The position numbers were made by a program, and so were the translations under genes. Shown here one piece after another: positions 1 through 5,524 of a stretch of 5,524 nucleotides of DNA. The stretch lies in NCBI GenBank assembly GCA_905236275.1, contig CAJOPI010000210.1:1-5524 (forward strand), read 5' to 3'. Numbering within the stretch: position 1 is the first letter of the stretch; each line of letters opens with the position of its first letter. Source of the DNA: an uncultured Lachnospiraceae bacterium. Its GTDB lineage: Bacteria; Bacillota; Clostridia; Lachnospirales; Lachnospiraceae. The notes under the pieces were generated by a model, which searched no databases, was not told where the DNA came from, and worked only from the letters and a program-made list of their open reading frames with translations.

Positions 1-303
1 CCTTACTAATATCGAGCCGTCATATTTGCCGCTTTCACATTCAAGATGATAACGTTTTTTTAGATTCAAAAAGCTGATTTCAAAGCTCGAATCGGTTATT
101 CTCTTTTCTATAGAACTGTCCTTGTGTTCAATGAATTCTTCATTACGCAGCCTCTTTATTACAGCCCTCTTATCGTAATTCTCACCAAACATATAGTTTA
201 CGAATGGAATGAGCAAGTCATTGCATTTTGTTTCCATTGTTCTAAAAGCATTATCATATGGTGTGGCCGATTCCAATGGGTTGTCTTTCTTTTCTTCAGA
301 CAT
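1..303 (-). CDS. Rpn/YhgA-like PD-(D/E)XK nuclease family protein, N-terminal part (cut by window edge)
   Basis: The minus strand reads open from an ATG at 303 to base 1, giving 101 codons with no stop, so the gene continues past the left edge. The start is supported by GGAGG (311-315 on the plus strand) seven bases upstream. The fragment begins MSEEKKDNPLESATPYDNAF, runs through a helical stretch (residues 17-60) and ends with D71, then a YHLECES strand (85-91), then YDGSILVR (94-101). An Asp followed about 17 residues later by a strand carrying ExE (E88, E90) matches the PD-(D/E)XK core layout, and the YHxECxS...R pattern resembles Rpn-type recombination-promoting nucleases and transposase-like proteins. 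Rpn proteins are DNA endonucleases linked to RecA-independent recombination; activity here is inferred. It lies 114 bp downstream of the ATPase gene on the same strand, with its own ribosome site and no clear terminator between them. Family assignment is from recalled motifs and only the N-terminal part is visible. Confidence 0.72.
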   Translation of the reverse strand, partial: MSEEKKDNPLESATPYDNAFRTMETKCNDLLIPFVNYMFGENYDKRAVIKRLRNEEFIEHKDSSIEKRITDSSFEISFLNLKKRYHLECESGKYDGSILVR

Positions 304-417
304 TTATTTACCTCCGATTGTTATATATTTGCACTCACTTCATATAAGAATCAGAGTTGTGAATAGAGCTTAAGAGAAGCTTCTTGGATTTCCCTGAACG
401 ATAGTCGGATAAATCAT

Positions 418-1491
418 TTAAGCATCAGCCATTCCGTATTCTTTAATATAATCAGCAAAAAATGGCAAGGCAAGTGAGATGTATGCCTGTCTTTTTTGAA
501 TTATGCCCTTTTTGAAAAGTCGGTCACGATAAACTGAGTAATTGTTTGGTTTTTCCATCAGGCTTAAGATTTCATCTCTTTTATATTCGCTTTTATCTAC
601 AAGTAATGAAGCTAAGGCTCTGTCTTCTGTTGACATTTCTTCCCATATCTTTTCATACGCGTATGCAAAAAGCTCTGATTTGAGATTATCAACAATATCA
701 TCAAGTGAAGAATCTTCCTTTTTCTTAAAATACAATGTTCCTAATTCCTGAAAAGCGTAAGCATAGCCTCTTGTTAACATAGCTAATTCCTTTGCTTTGG
801 CTGTATCAAGATTCAGTCTGACCTTATACATTTCTGACATTCTGGTAATGCTTAAAGGCTCAGTTTTGATGGTAGCAGCTCTTCGGAAAAAGGTAAGGTT
901 TTTCACATTATATAACTGTTCAATATTTTCATAAAGACCTGTGCAGACAAGGTATACCGGGTATCCCGCCCTGAGCCATTTTCCATATTCAGAAGCAAAA
1001 ACTATCATGTCATTCGTTTTTGAAACTTCGTCAATTCCTATTAGAATTTTTTTGTTTTCCTTGGCTGCTTTAATAAGCATCTGCTCCAGTTCAACACCAA
1101 TATCAAAAAAACTTTCATTTTCTGTAGAAGATAAACCAATTCCACCTCCGTTTCCTAAAACGGTTGCTGAAAGATTTATACTTTTGCTTTTTGGAGTGTT
1201 TTTTATGAATTTCTCTTTGTTGAGCATGGAAGCAAGCTGTCCCAACATATTGCGTGATGGTGTTAGTCTGTAGACAAGCCAGCCCTTATCTTTGTTTTCT
1301 TTTTGAGAAAACTCTTCTTCAACTTTTGCTAATATAACAGTCTTACCGGAGCCTCTTACTCCTGTGATCTTATAGACTGATTCCGATGGGTTGTCATATC
1401 TGAAATTTTCGATGATTTCATCTGTTTTTTCAGTTGGGATATATGTGTAATCAGGAATTTTACTAAAGGTTGTTGTGAATGGATTCTGCAT
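418..1491 (-). CDS. AAA+ family ATP-binding protein with C-terminal winged-helix region
   Basis: A complete 357-residue P-loop ATPase. It opens with NPFTTTFSKIP, an N-terminal signature I associate with stand-alone AAA_16/ORC-like bacterial ATPases. Walker A is GVRGSGKT (44-51) and Walker B is ILIGIDE (149-155, D154/E155). A sensor-1-like strand VYLVCTGL follows (179-186), then FFRRA (201-205), where R203/R204 could act as arginine finger or sensor. A helical lid (about 212-255) is followed by a region predicted as winged helix (about 284-352). There is no signal peptide or membrane segment, so it should be cytosolic. An inserted Gly/Ser-rich loop (113-122) separates the two Walker motifs. 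The ATG is supported by AAGGA (1498-1502) six bases upstream. It has its own predicted promoter with a repeat array, and a nuclease-like gene follows on the same strand. Its cellular role is unknown; the ATPase fold is clear, but a link to DNA transactions, defence or regulation is inference. The gene appears more AT-rich than rhaB and rhaA (not computed). Confidence 0.85.
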   Translation of the reverse strand: MQNPFTTTFSKIPDYTYIPTEKTDEIIENFRYDNPSESVYKITGVRGSGKTVILAKVEEEFSQKENKDKGWLVYRLTPSRNMLGQLASMLNKEKFIKNTPKSKSINLSATVLGNGGGIGLSSTENESFFDIGVELEQMLIKAAKENKKILIGIDEVSKTNDMIVFASEYGKWLRAGYPVYLVCTGLYENIEQLYNVKNLTFFRRAATIKTEPLSITRMSEMYKVRLNLDTAKAKELAMLTRGYAYAFQELGTLYFKKKEDSSLDDIVDNLKSELFAYAYEKIWEEMSTEDRALASLLVDKSEYKRDEILSLMEKPNNYSVYRDRLFKKGIIQKRQAYISLALPFFADYIKEYGMADA

Positions 1492-1502
1492 ATTTAATCC
1501 TT

Positions 1503-1580
1503 TTTATGGTTTTTTATAGTTTGCAAAAAGATTTATAGTTTTTTATAACAATAAAAATATTTTATACATTTTTATAGTTT
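1503..1580. repeat. Four-copy 10-bp direct repeat TTTATAGTTT in the ATPase leader and promoter
   Basis: On the plus strand TTTATAGTTT occurs exactly at 1513-1522, 1532-1541 and 1571-1580, and once with a single change (TTTATGGTTT) at 1503-1512. Start-to-start distances are 10, 19 and 39 bp. All copies have the same orientation (AAACTATAAA in the direction of the ATPase gene). One lies between the -35 and -10 and three lie in the transcribed leader, the last touching the ribosome-binding site. The arrangement suggests an operator bound cooperatively, possibly autoregulatory. It is also AT-rich enough that part of the similarity could be compositional. Confidence 0.6.
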
Positions 1581-1587
1581 TTTTCAA
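1559..1587 (-). promoter_or_regulatory. Predicted sigma-A promoter of the AAA+ ATPase gene
   Basis: Read on the minus strand, TTGAAA (plus-strand 1582-1587) and TAAAAT (1559-1564) each match the consensus -35 and -10 at five of six positions and are separated by exactly 17 bp. Transcription would begin near 1552, leaving a leader of about 60 nt before the ATG at 1491. One copy of the AAACTATAAA motif lies entirely within the spacer. The region is very AT-rich, so chance matches are more likely than usual. Confidence 0.55.
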
Positions 1588-1625
1588 GCCTTTTAATTAC
1601 ACAAATTCGAATGTCGGGTTTTGAA

Positions 1626-2588
1626 TTATTTATATTTCTTTCGGTATTCCTTCGGTGAGCAGCCGTATTTTTCGGTGAAAATTTTATAGAAGTAGGCACT
1701 GTTCCCATAGCCGATTTTTTCTATGATGCGCTCGGTTGTGAGGATGGTGTTTTCAAGATAATAGGCAGCCTGCTGCAGCTTTCTTTGCTGCAGGAGCTGT
1801 TTAAAATTTTTGCCGGTGTTGTTTTTCAGGAGACGACTGAGGTAGGCGGTATTGTAGCCGATTATTGCAGCAAGCTCATCGAGCGTTCCGGAAACATAAT
1901 TCATATCTATATATTCAAGAGCACTGATGGTTATATTCTGTGCCTTGTTGCGCATATCTTTGAGGGTTTCGGAAGAAAAAGCCGCAAGGTTCATGAGCAG
2001 CAGATCCATACTCGACTGGATTATCAGATTCATGTTGTTTCTTTTCTGCATGAAGGTCCACAAAAGATTTTCAACCAGATTTTCAACAGTAAGGAGTCCT
2101 TTTGCATGATAGAGAAGAAAATCGCTGTAGCGTTTTTTGTCGGACAGAGAGGCAATTATAAAATCACGCAGAATATTTTCCCTGTCGTAAGCTACGGAGT
2201 TTCGTGAGAAAAATTCAGGAAGGATAATGATATTTACAGCAAGGTCGTCTTTACCACAGGGGAGAATTTCGTGTCTCGCATGACGGTTCAGGAGAAGAAT
2301 ATCCCCTTCCTTTAATTCTATCGTATCACCATCGATTATTTTTGTCGTAAGGCTGCCGTTGAGCATGATCAGCATCTCGATGTAGTTATGGCGGTGGATT
2401 GGAAAGTGCGCAAAACGTGTGTGTGGGCGCATTGCGATAAGCTTTCCCTGTTCGAGCAGCTTTGCGCTGTCGATTACAAATTCATCTTCTGAACTATAGA
2501 TTTCCTTTGTTATTCCGGAGTCGCCGGCAATTATGATTTTTTCCTCGGAAGTCAGGGCATAGAGCCTGTCTAATATCTCTTTATTCAC
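1626..2588 (-). CDS. AraC-family transcriptional regulator with N-terminal cupin, probable rhamnose operon regulator
   Basis: A complete 320-residue regulator of the AraC/XylS family. The N-terminal half holds a cupin-type sensor domain (about 50-125) with the HxHxxxE-like segment HFPIHRHNYIEMLIMLNG (61-78; H65, H67, E71) and a second strand block GDILLLNRHARHEI (95-108). The C-terminal 100 residues carry two helix-turn-helix motifs: TLDELAAIIGYNTAYLSRLLK (235-255) and a second at about 283-306, ending in the family signature GYGNSAYFYKIFTEKYGCSP (293-312). Overall size and order match RhaS/RhaR-type proteins. The start is GTG at 2588, chosen because CTCCC on the plus strand (2595-2599, GGGAG on the coding strand) sits six bases upstream; the nearest upstream ATG (2601) is out of frame. 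It is divergent from rhaB across 120 bp, so control of rhaBA in response to L-rhamnose is the natural inference. The effector cannot be read from sequence, so no rhaR or rhaS symbol is assigned. Confidence 0.9.
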   Translation of the reverse strand: MNKEILDRLYALTSEEKIIIAGDSGITKEIYSSEDEFVIDSAKLLEQGKLIAMRPHTRFAHFPIHRHNYIEMLIMLNGSLTTKIIDGDTIELKEGDILLLNRHARHEILPCGKDDLAVNIIILPEFFSRNSVAYDRENILRDFIIASLSDKKRYSDFLLYHAKGLLTVENLVENLLWTFMQKRNNMNLIIQSSMDLLLMNLAAFSSETLKDMRNKAQNITISALEYIDMNYVSGTLDELAAIIGYNTAYLSRLLKNNTGKNFKQLLQQRKLQQAAYYLENTILTTERIIEKIGYGNSAYFYKIFTEKYGCSPKEYRKKYK

Positions 2589-2594
2589 AAAAAT

Positions 2595-2599
2595 CTCCC
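2595..2599 (-). promoter_or_regulatory. Ribosome-binding site that fixes the GTG start of the AraC-type regulator
   Basis: GGGAG on the minus strand lies six bases before GTG at 2588. The only nearby upstream ATG (2601-2599) overlaps this site and is in another frame, so GTG is the supported initiator. Confidence 0.7.
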
Positions 2600-2673
2600 A
2601 TGATTTTAAAATGTCAAATAAGGTTCCATTATGAATAGATTTAAGTTCTATATTTTAATCTTAATATAAACTA

Positions 2674-2687
2674 TTATAACATTATAA
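2674..2687. repeat. Inverted repeat TTATAA-CA-TTATAA at the overlapping divergent -10 elements
   Basis: Six-base arms TTATAA (2674-2679 and 2682-2687) flank a CA dinucleotide. Because TTATAA is self-complementary, the block also reads as a direct repeat of 8-bp pitch. It creates -10-like hexamers on both strands at the same place, so the divergent promoters may overlap and compete. The AT-rich setting makes chance occurrence possible. Confidence 0.45.
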
Positions 2688-2708
2688 ATGCTATGGAAGG
2701 TGTAGTTT

Positions 2709-4154
2709 ATGAATAAATATTTTCTTGCAATTGATATTGGGGCATCAAGCGGCAGACATATAGTTGGCTGGTGTGAAAACGGAAAAATCAGCCTGAAGGA
2801 AATTTACCGCTTTGACAATAAGCAGATTGAAAAAGACGGACATCTCCTTTGGGATATGGACAATCTTTGGAATGGTATCATAAACGGTCTGAAAGCTGCA
2901 AAAGCTGCAGACATGATTCCGGAAACAGTTGCTATTGATACTTGGGCTGTGGATTATGTACTGCTTGATAAAAATGATGAGATTGTTGGTGATGCCTATG
3001 CTTACAGGGACAAGAGAACAGTCGGAATAGACGAAGAGTTAAAGAAGTACATTTCGGAAGAAGAGCTTTACGAAAGAACGGGTATCCAGAAACAGTTATT
3101 TAATACGGCATATCAGCTTCTTGCATTGAAGAAGGAAAAAGCGGAGGAAATTGAAGCCGCGGAAACAATGCTTTTGCTTCCTGATTATTTTAATTTCCGT
3201 CTGACCGGTGTAAAAAAACAGGAATATACGAATGCAACGAGTACAAATCTTATAAATGCCAAAACAAAGACCTGGGATATGGATATCATAAAAAGGCTCG
3301 GACTGCCGGAAAAACTCTTCGGAGAGCTGTCAATGCCGGGAAGTACGGTCGGGGATTTTTTAGATGAGATTGCTCAAATGGTTGGATTTAGCGCAAAGGT
3401 AATATTGCCGGCAACACATGATACGGGTTCGGCATTTCTTGCGGTTCCCGCTTCGGACGATAATTCCGTATATCTTTCAAGCGGAACATGGAGCCTTCTT
3501 GGAATAGAAAATTCAGAACCGATAACCGGTGAGGAAGCCAGAAAGGAAAACTTCACAAATGAAGGCGGAGCCTGGTACAGATACCGCTTCTTAAAAAATA
3601 TCATGGGGCTTTGGATAATTCAGTCGATAAGGCGCGAGTTAAACGGCAGTGAATATGTTGAGGGCAGGAAAAGCCGCTATGTAAGCGGTCGCGAATGGAG
3701 CTTTACGGATTTAAGGGAAGAAGCACAGAAGTATGAAGCTTTTGAGAGTGTCATTGACGTAAATTCGGACGAGTTTTTATCACCTTTAAGCATGATTGAT
3801 GCTATAAAGGAGCATTGCATAAAGAGCAGGCAAAAGGTTCCGACAGAAGTCGGTGAAATAATGCAGTGTGTTTACAAAGGGCTTGCAGCTTCTTATGCAA
3901 AGGCAGTTGAAAAAATAGAAGAGATTACGAATAAGAAAATCACAGGAATACATATAATTGGTGGCGGCTGCCAGGATATTTATCTCGATGAACTTACGGC
4001 TAAAGCAACAGGACTACCGGTTTATGCGGGTCCGATAGAAGGTACTGCAATAGGAAATCTTGTCGTACAGATGATAAGTGCAGGAATTTTTGAGGATTTA
4101 TCCGCTGCAAGAAAAGCAATATTTGAAAGCTTTGACATAGAAAAATTTATATAA
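2709..4154 (+). CDS. rhaB: Rhamnulokinase (FGGY family)
   Basis: A complete 481-residue sugar kinase, close to the usual length of about 490. It phosphorylates L-rhamnulose with ATP to L-rhamnulose-1-phosphate in the cytosol, the second step of the isomerase-kinase-aldolase rhamnose pathway. The N-terminal actin-like ATPase motif is AIDIGASSGRHIVG (7-20). VAIDTWAVDYVLLD (74-87) is the conserved sugar-binding block. THDTGSA (236-242) contains the presumed catalytic base D238, and YLSSGTWSLLG (255-265) follows. RhaB-type segments are NEGGAWYRYRFLKNIMGLW (284-302) and, in the C-terminal nucleotide-binding domain, IHIIGGGCQD (414-423) followed by AGPIEGTAIGN (440-450). All key positions are intact and no frameshift is seen. 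GGAAGGTG (2695-2702) precedes the ATG by six bases. It is followed 24 bp later by rhaA on the same strand and is divergent from the AraC-type regulator. Fuculokinase and xylulokinase relatives are less likely given the RhaB-specific blocks and the rhaA neighbour. Confidence 0.96.
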   Translation: MNKYFLAIDIGASSGRHIVGWCENGKISLKEIYRFDNKQIEKDGHLLWDMDNLWNGIINGLKAAKAADMIPETVAIDTWAVDYVLLDKNDEIVGDAYAYRDKRTVGIDEELKKYISEEELYERTGIQKQLFNTAYQLLALKKEKAEEIEAAETMLLLPDYFNFRLTGVKKQEYTNATSTNLINAKTKTWDMDIIKRLGLPEKLFGELSMPGSTVGDFLDEIAQMVGFSAKVILPATHDTGSAFLAVPASDDNSVYLSSGTWSLLGIENSEPITGEEARKENFTNEGGAWYRYRFLKNIMGLWIIQSIRRELNGSEYVEGRKSRYVSGREWSFTDLREEAQKYEAFESVIDVNSDEFLSPLSMIDAIKEHCIKSRQKVPTEVGEIMQCVYKGLAASYAKAVEKIEEITNKKITGIHIIGGGCQDIYLDELTAKATGLPVYAGPIEGTAIGNLVVQMISAGIFEDLSAARKAIFESFDIEKFI

Positions 4155-4178
4155 TATCATGATATGGAGGATTAAAAA

Positions 4179-5441
4179 ATGAGCTACGCAGAGGCAAAGA
4201 CAAGATATGCGGAAATCGGAATTGATACTGAAAAGGCAATAGAGAAGTTAAGCAAAGCTGAGATTTCACTTCATTGCTGGCAGGGTGATGATGTAAGAGG
4301 ATTTGACAGCGACCCTGACAAGCCGCTTACCGGAGGTATACAGACAACCGGTAATTATCCCGGACGTGCAAGGACACCTGAAGAACTTATGTCAGATATT
4401 GATGAGGTTTTGAAGCTTATTCCCGGTAAGGCAAAACTCAATCTTCATGCTAATTATGCTATTTTCGATGATGAGAATGGCGGCTGGGTTGACCGCGACA
4501 AGCTTGAGCCCAAGCATTTCAAGAAATGGGTTGATTTCTGCAAGGAGAGAAAGATAGGCTGTGATTTCAATCCGACCTTTTTCTCACATCCTAAATGTGA
4601 CCCGCTGACGCTTTCTTCTCCTGATGAAGAGACAAGGAAATTCTGGATAGAACATGGTAAGGCTTCTATAAGGATTTCTAAATATCTTGCCGAGGAATTG
4701 GGCGAGGTCTGTGTCATGAATATATGGACCGGTGACGGCTTTAAGGATATTCCGGCAGACAGAAAGGGACCGAGAGACAGATATAAGGATTCTATTGAAC
4801 AGATACTTTCAGAGCCTTTTGATTTCAATAAGGTAAAACCCTGCGTCGAGTCAAAGGTATTTGGTATCGGTGTTGAGTCTTATACCGTAGGAAGCGCAGA
4901 ATTTGCATTATCATTTGCAGCAACTCATTCCGATAAATGTATTCCGCTTATGGATAACGGTCATTATCACCCGACAGAGGTTGTAAGCGATAAGATACCG
5001 GCATTGCTGTCCTTCTTCCCTAATATTGCGCTCCACATTACACGCCCTGTAAGATGGGACTCTGACCATGTGGTACTTTTCGATGATGAGACGAAGGAGA
5101 TTGCAAAAGAGATAGTAAGATGCGGCGGACTTGACGGCACTGTATTCATGGCACTTGATTATTTCGATGCTTCAATCAACCGTATCAGTGCATGGGTAAC
5201 GGGCTACAGGAATACAGAGAAGGCTCTGCTTAATGCACTTCTCACACCTCATGATGATTTTAAGAAGCTTCAGGACGAATCAAACTTTACAAAGCTTATG
5301 GTTTCTCAGGAAGAAATGAAGACCATGCCTTTCGGTGAAGTATGGAATGAATACTGCAAGAGATCCGGCGTACCCGCTGACGGTGAATGGTTCACAGAGG
5401 TAGAAAAGTATGAAAAGGAAATTCTCTCAAAAAGATCGTAA
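4179..5441 (+). CDS. rhaA: L-rhamnose isomerase
   Basis: A complete 420-residue protein, essentially the length of E. coli RhaA (419). It interconverts L-rhamnose and L-rhamnulose in the cytosol using divalent metal (Mn2+ typically). The TIM-barrel segments typical of the family are present in order: ISLHCWQGDDVRGFD (29-43), GGIQTTGNYPG (52-62), LNLHANYAI (87-95), GCDFNPTFFSHP (127-138), NIWTGDGFKD (181-190), GVESYTVGSAEF (231-242), PLMDNGHYHPTE (256-267), LHITRPVRWDSDHVV (285-299) and MALDYFDASINR (324-335). By motif and spacing against the E. coli enzyme as I recall it, the structural metal site would be E233, D259, H286 and D327, and the catalytic site H262, D294 and D296; all are intact. 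TGGAGG (4165-4170) lies eight bases before the ATG. It is cotranscribed with rhaB. No rho-independent terminator is visible right after its TAA, so the operon may continue rightwards. Confidence 0.97.
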   Translation: MSYAEAKTRYAEIGIDTEKAIEKLSKAEISLHCWQGDDVRGFDSDPDKPLTGGIQTTGNYPGRARTPEELMSDIDEVLKLIPGKAKLNLHANYAIFDDENGGWVDRDKLEPKHFKKWVDFCKERKIGCDFNPTFFSHPKCDPLTLSSPDEETRKFWIEHGKASIRISKYLAEELGEVCVMNIWTGDGFKDIPADRKGPRDRYKDSIEQILSEPFDFNKVKPCVESKVFGIGVESYTVGSAEFALSFAATHSDKCIPLMDNGHYHPTEVVSDKIPALLSFFPNIALHITRPVRWDSDHVVLFDDETKEIAKEIVRCGGLDGTVFMALDYFDASINRISAWVTGYRNTEKALLNALLTPHDDFKKLQDESNFTKLMVSQEEMKTMPFGEVWNEYCKRSGVPADGEWFTEVEKYEKEILSKRS

Positions 5442-5465
5442 GGAACTGTAGATAAATAACATGTA

Positions 5466-5493
5466 CAATTGCGCAGGATAAACTTTCAATTGC
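5466..5493. repeat. CAATTGC direct repeat at 21-bp pitch
   Basis: CAATTGC occurs at 5466-5472 and 5487-5493, exactly 21 bp start to start. The CAATTG core is self-complementary, so the copies can also pair as a six-bp stem. A pitch of two helical turns is typical of AraC-type half-sites, but the position just after a stop codon fits an RNA structure or repeat-element boundary at least as well. Confidence 0.4.
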
Positions 5494-5504
5494 AAGGAAG
5501 AGGA

Positions 5505-5524
5505 ATGAAGCGTAGCGAGCTACG
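5505..5524 (+). CDS. Possible start of a further operon gene (six codons visible)
   Basis: ATG at 5505 follows AAGGA (5494-5498) by six bases and opens MKRSEL before the edge. The spacing is good, but six codons cannot identify a product and they are almost entirely occupied by an inverted repeat, which is unusual just after a start codon. A rhamnulose-1-phosphate aldolase or transport gene would be natural here, yet the visible residues do not point to one. This is a weak candidate. Confidence 0.15.
5511..5524. repeat. Perfect inverted repeat CGTAGC-GA-GCTACG at the window edge
   Basis: Six-base arms (5511-5516 and 5519-5524) are exact reverse complements around GA. As RNA it would fold as a five-bp stem with a CGAG tetraloop, and the stem may extend beyond the window. 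It could be the tip of a terminator, part of an intergenic repeat, or chance at the start of a coding region. Confidence 0.45.

Larger units (their letters stand above)
2589..2708. promoter_or_regulatory. Divergent control region between the AraC-type regulator and rhaB
   Basis: This 120-bp AT-rich gap must hold both promoters. Towards rhaB, TATAAC (2675-2680) is a plausible -10, with TATAAA (2683-2688) as an alternative closer to the start, but neither has a good -35. That is what one expects of an activator-dependent AraC-family target. Towards the regulator, two perfect TATAAT hexamers occur (plus-strand 2673-2678 and 2681-2686), also without a strong -35. Arms AGATT (2637-2641) and AATCT (2657-2661) form an imperfect inverted repeat upstream of the rhaB -10 and could be part of an operator. 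The rhaB ribosome site GGAAGGTG (2695-2702) ends the region. Confidence 0.55.
5442..5524. other. Operon tail downstream of rhaA with short repeats, cut by the window edge
   Basis: These 83 bases after the rhaA stop hold a CAATTGC pair and a perfect inverted repeat at the very edge. There is no complete gene and no stem followed by a T-run within the visible bases. The region is either the gap before a further operon gene or the left part of a terminator or intergenic repeat. Confidence 0.5.

Noticed and set aside
124..366. Plus-strand open frame of 80 codons
   Set aside because: It lies antisense to the better supported minus-strand nuclease-like gene, has no ribosome site and an implausible Phe/Tyr/Cys/Ile-rich composition.
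375..384. Palindrome AGAAGCTTCT as a terminator after the ATPase gene
   Set aside because: It has no loop, is only ten bases long and is not followed by a T-run in the relevant direction.
542..1273. Plus-strand open frames 542-751 and 941-1273
   Set aside because: Both are antisense shadows within the AAA+ ATPase gene, whose Walker motifs are intact on the other strand.
1503..1580. CRISPR array or plasmid iterons
   Set aside because: The units are only 10 bp, the spacings are unequal and short, and the array sits in an ordinary promoter and leader; no replication initiator gene or cas gene is present.
1588..1625. Possible rho-independent terminator after the AraC-type regulator
   Set aside because: Only a five-bp TTCAA/TTGAA pairing with a long AT-rich loop is available, which is too weak to call; the ATTCGAAT palindrome there has no adjacent T-run.
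1785..2207. Plus-strand open frames 1785-2207 and 1927-2109
   Set aside because: They are antisense to the AraC-type regulator, whose domain motifs account for the whole region.
2612..2617. Perfect TTGACA on the minus strand as -35 of the regulator promoter
   Set aside because: It sits only 23 bp from the GTG start, so the matching -10 and transcription start would fall at or inside the coding region, and no -10 is found at 16-18 bp.
3374..3604. Minus-strand open frame inside rhaB
   Set aside because: It is antisense to the conserved HDTGSA and SSGTWSLLG kinase motifs and has no supporting start signal.
4454..5149. Minus-strand open frames 4454-4828 and 4967-5149
   Set aside because: They are antisense to metal-binding and barrel motifs of rhaA; the Ser/Pro-rich composition is typical of shadow frames.

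Overview
The window looks like chromosomal DNA from a Clostridia-class Firmicute, most likely a Lachnospiraceae-type gut or rumen anaerobe (Butyrivibrio-like). The reasons are a moderately AT-rich composition, strong GGAGG-type Shine-Dalgarno sites before almost every gene, a rhaB-rhaA pair with its own AraC-type regulator, and ATPase and Rpn-like nuclease families that are common in that group. The taxonomic call rests on protein resemblance from memory, not on a search.

Layout, left to right: (i) 1-303, minus strand, the N-terminal 101 codons of a gene cut by the left edge, resembling Rpn/YhgA-like PD-(D/E)XK nucleases. (ii) 418-1491, minus strand, a stand-alone AAA+ ATPase with a C-terminal winged-helix region. 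It is preceded by an AT-rich leader with four copies of a 10-bp motif, one lying inside the spacer of a good predicted promoter. (iii) 1626-2588, minus strand, an AraC-family regulator with an N-terminal cupin domain and a GTG start. (iv) 2589-2708, a divergent control region. (v) 2709-4154 and 4179-5441, plus strand, rhaB (rhamnulokinase) and rhaA (L-rhamnose isomerase), 24 bp apart and evidently one operon. (vi) 5442-5524, a short tail with a 7-bp repeat at 21-bp pitch and a perfect inverted repeat cut by the right edge. No gap between genes exceeds 300 bases.

The right half is a compact L-rhamnose catabolic locus: RhaA converts L-rhamnose to L-rhamnulose and RhaB phosphorylates it to L-rhamnulose-1-phosphate. 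The divergent AraC-type protein is the obvious candidate sugar-responsive regulator. The aldolase (RhaD), transporter and mutarotase are not in the window and may lie to the right. The left half (ATPase and nuclease-like gene) has no evident metabolic link to rhamnose and looks like accessory cargo next to the operon. I found no CRISPR array, tRNA, rRNA or insertion sequence. The least explained features are the repeat array in the ATPase promoter and the ATPase/nuclease-like neighbourhood.
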